The notes below the pieces were generated by a model. That model saw nothing but the letters and a program-made list of their open reading frames with translations. It made no database searches and was not told the DNA's origin. From assembly GCA_021811525.1 (NCBI GenBank), contig JAJZOK010000107.1:1-23911 (forward strand): a DNA stretch of 23,911 bases, given 5' to 3'. Positions 22,560 through 23,911 of this stretch are shown here, piece after piece (position 1 is the first letter of the stretch; the number at the start of each line of letters is the position of its first letter). The stretch is from Thermoplasmata archaeon (GTDB lineage Archaea > Thermoplasmatota > Thermoplasmata > Thermoplasmatales > Thermoplasmataceae). The translations under genes and the position numbers were made by a program.

Positions 22560-23911
22560 CTAATATGACCTGGAGAAGGTGCCGTTACGGCCAGGTTTTC
22601 CACAGACTATGCAACTCTTCTCTTCTGAGTCGTCTGGAGAGATTCCAAGGGTGCCAAATTCGTAGCGTTCTTCTATTTTTTCAGCGCATTCTCGTTCTCC
22701 GCACCAACCCGCGATTACAAAGCCTTCTGCCTTTGCAAGTTCGTCTAGGTTGCCTATGTGGTGCATATTTTCTTGGAAGTATTTATTCGCCTTGTCACTG
22801 AGTGCATCCTTGATTCCCTGAAGGATAGTACTGGTCCAGGCGGCAACATCTTCAATTGGAACTTTTGTTTTTTTCCTATCATGCCTTGAAACCAGTACAG
22901 CGGTGCCTGAGGTGACTTCCCTCTCGCCTATCTCGATCCTCATGGGAACTCCCCTCATTTCCCAGTCATTGTACTTGAATCCTGGTGTGTAGTTACCTCT
23001 ATCATCTATTGTGCACCTGAAACCCTGGGAGAGAAGCTTTTGCTGAACCTCTTTTGCAAAGGAATCTACGTCAACTTTCTTTGAAGGTATGGGTACTATG
23101 ACCACCTGTGTAGGGGCTACGTCAGGCGGGAATATGAGTCCATGGTCATCACCATGTATCCCTATGACTGCAGCCAGCAGCCTTTCACTGAGTCCAAATG
23201 TGGTCTGGTTCGCATATTCGTGCTCCCCGTCATCCTTGAGGTACTTTATATCATAAGTCTTTGAGAAATTGGTGCCATACTGATGTATTGTTCCAATCTG
23301 CAGGCTTCTTCCGCCAGGCAGGAGAGTATCAAAGGCAAGGGTGTACTTTGCTCCCGGGAACTTATCCCAGTCTGGCCTCTGGTGGACTTCGAACGGCAGG
23401 CAGAGTCTGGAACTAATCTCGCCCCAAATGTCCATGTATTGGCGCATTTGGCTTTCAGAATCTTCATATGAGTCATGGGCGGTGTGAGCTTCGAAGAAAT
23501 GAATCTCCCTTATCCTGATAAACGACCTGGTGTGCTTGGTTTCGTATCTGTAAACATTTACAATCTGATACAACCGCAAAGGAAGGTCAGCATGGGATCT
23601 CACCCAGAGAGAAAACATACCGTACATTGCGGCTTCGCTGGTTGGCCTAAGAGCCATCTCCACTTCCAGTGGCTCCATTCCTCCACGTGTTACCCAGAAC
23701 ACTTCTTTCTCGAATCCTTTCACATGCTCAAATTCCACGGAGAGCTGGTCTCTGGTGATGAGAACAGGAAACTGGACCTCCTGGAAATTCCTGGAATCAA
23801 CGCTTTCCCGGATGGTCCTGTCTATATTCTGCATGGCTTTCAGGCCGTATGGCATCCAGACATTCATTCCCTTTATGGGGTAACGCTTGTCGCTGAGTCC
23901 GCTAATCTCTA
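22560..23911 (-). CDS. proS: Prolyl-tRNA synthetase, archaeal/eukaryotic type (5' end outside the window)
   Basis: The frame is open to the right edge, so the protein continues beyond it; 449 residues are visible and perhaps 30 are missing. An ATG at 23867 is internal: residues before it ('EISGLSDKRYPIKG') belong to the class II core. Motif 2 is 'YRYETKHTRSFIRIREIHFFEAHTAH'. Motif 3 and the proline pocket are in 'GLIFPPDVAPTQVVIVPI' and the anticodon-binding domain. The C-terminal zinc-type domain has C-x4-C (WCGERECAE) and C-x2-C (CIVCGKPG) and ends in Tyr, a feature of the archaeal-type enzyme. It charges tRNA-Pro. The HAD gene follows in the same operon. Confidence 0.95.
   Translation of the reverse strand, partial: EISGLSDKRYPIKGMNVWMPYGLKAMQNIDRTIRESVDSRNFQEVQFPVLITRDQLSVEFEHVKGFEKEVFWVTRGGMEPLEVEMALRPTSEAAMYGMFSLWVRSHADLPLRLYQIVNVYRYETKHTRSFIRIREIHFFEAHTAHDSYEDSESQMRQYMDIWGEISSRLCLPFEVHQRPDWDKFPGAKYTLAFDTLLPGGRSLQIGTIHQYGTNFSKTYDIKYLKDDGEHEYANQTTFGLSERLLAAVIGIHGDDHGLIFPPDVAPTQVVIVPIPSKKVDVDSFAKEVQQKLLSQGFRCTIDDRGNYTPGFKYNDWEMRGVPMRIEIGEREVTSGTAVLVSRHDRKKTKVPIEDVAAWTSTILQGIKDALSDKANKYFQENMHHIGNLDELAKAEGFVIAGWCGERECAEKIEERYEFGTLGISPDDSEEKSCIVCGKPGRNGTFSRSY

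Overview
The window reads as chromosomal DNA of a euryarchaeon of the Thermoplasmata/Thermoplasmatales type. Pointers are archaeal RpoL, S17e, RadB, FEN1 with a PCNA-binding tail, archaeal TyrRS and ProRS, a THUMP-type tRNA m2G10 methyltransferase, many AGG/AGA arginine codons, and several TATA boxes centred about 25-28 nt before the start codon (leaderless mRNAs). The lineage is inferred from these family types, not from a database search.

Layout. 1-1740 (minus): a quinone-reductase-like flavoprotein with no cysteine at all, then a DUF1641 protein, plus the first codons of another minus gene at the left edge. 2025-3297: rpoL and a tRNA guanine-N2 methyltransferase. 3348-6866: grpE-dnaK-dnaJ. 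6977-7692: a UspA protein and ribosomal protein S17e. 7754-10512: a tight thiolase / 3-hydroxyacyl-CoA dehydrogenase / enoyl-CoA hydratase operon, able together to interconvert crotonyl-CoA and acetyl-CoA.

10696-13667 is the accessory part: an IS66-like mobile unit. It carries a transposase pseudogene with at least five lesions, a left terminal inverted repeat starting GTAAC, an internal right end at 12184, two cargo genes (a secreted, sequon-rich protein and a two-helix membrane protein), and a second right end at 13667. The outermost ends are flanked by an exact 8-bp direct repeat, TAAAAATA (10688-10695 and 13668-13675). This suggests the whole 2972-bp segment moved as one unit and landed just upstream of the smc promoter.

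13735-19813: smc-scpA, then two adjacent genes that together make a membrane-anchored Cas4-like PD-(D/E)XK nuclease, then tyrS. In the nuclease pair, the four presumptive Fe-S cysteines and the catalytic motifs are divided between the two polypeptides, with the break lying between two transmembrane segments. 19818-23911 (minus, convergent): proS (running off the right edge) and a HAD phosphatase; radB and fen1; and a small AbrB-type regulator whose expected leaderless start position holds ACG.

The strongest candidates for something undescribed are the IS66-like unit with cargo, the split membrane Cas4-like nuclease in the condensin operon, and the cysteine-free SQR-like protein.
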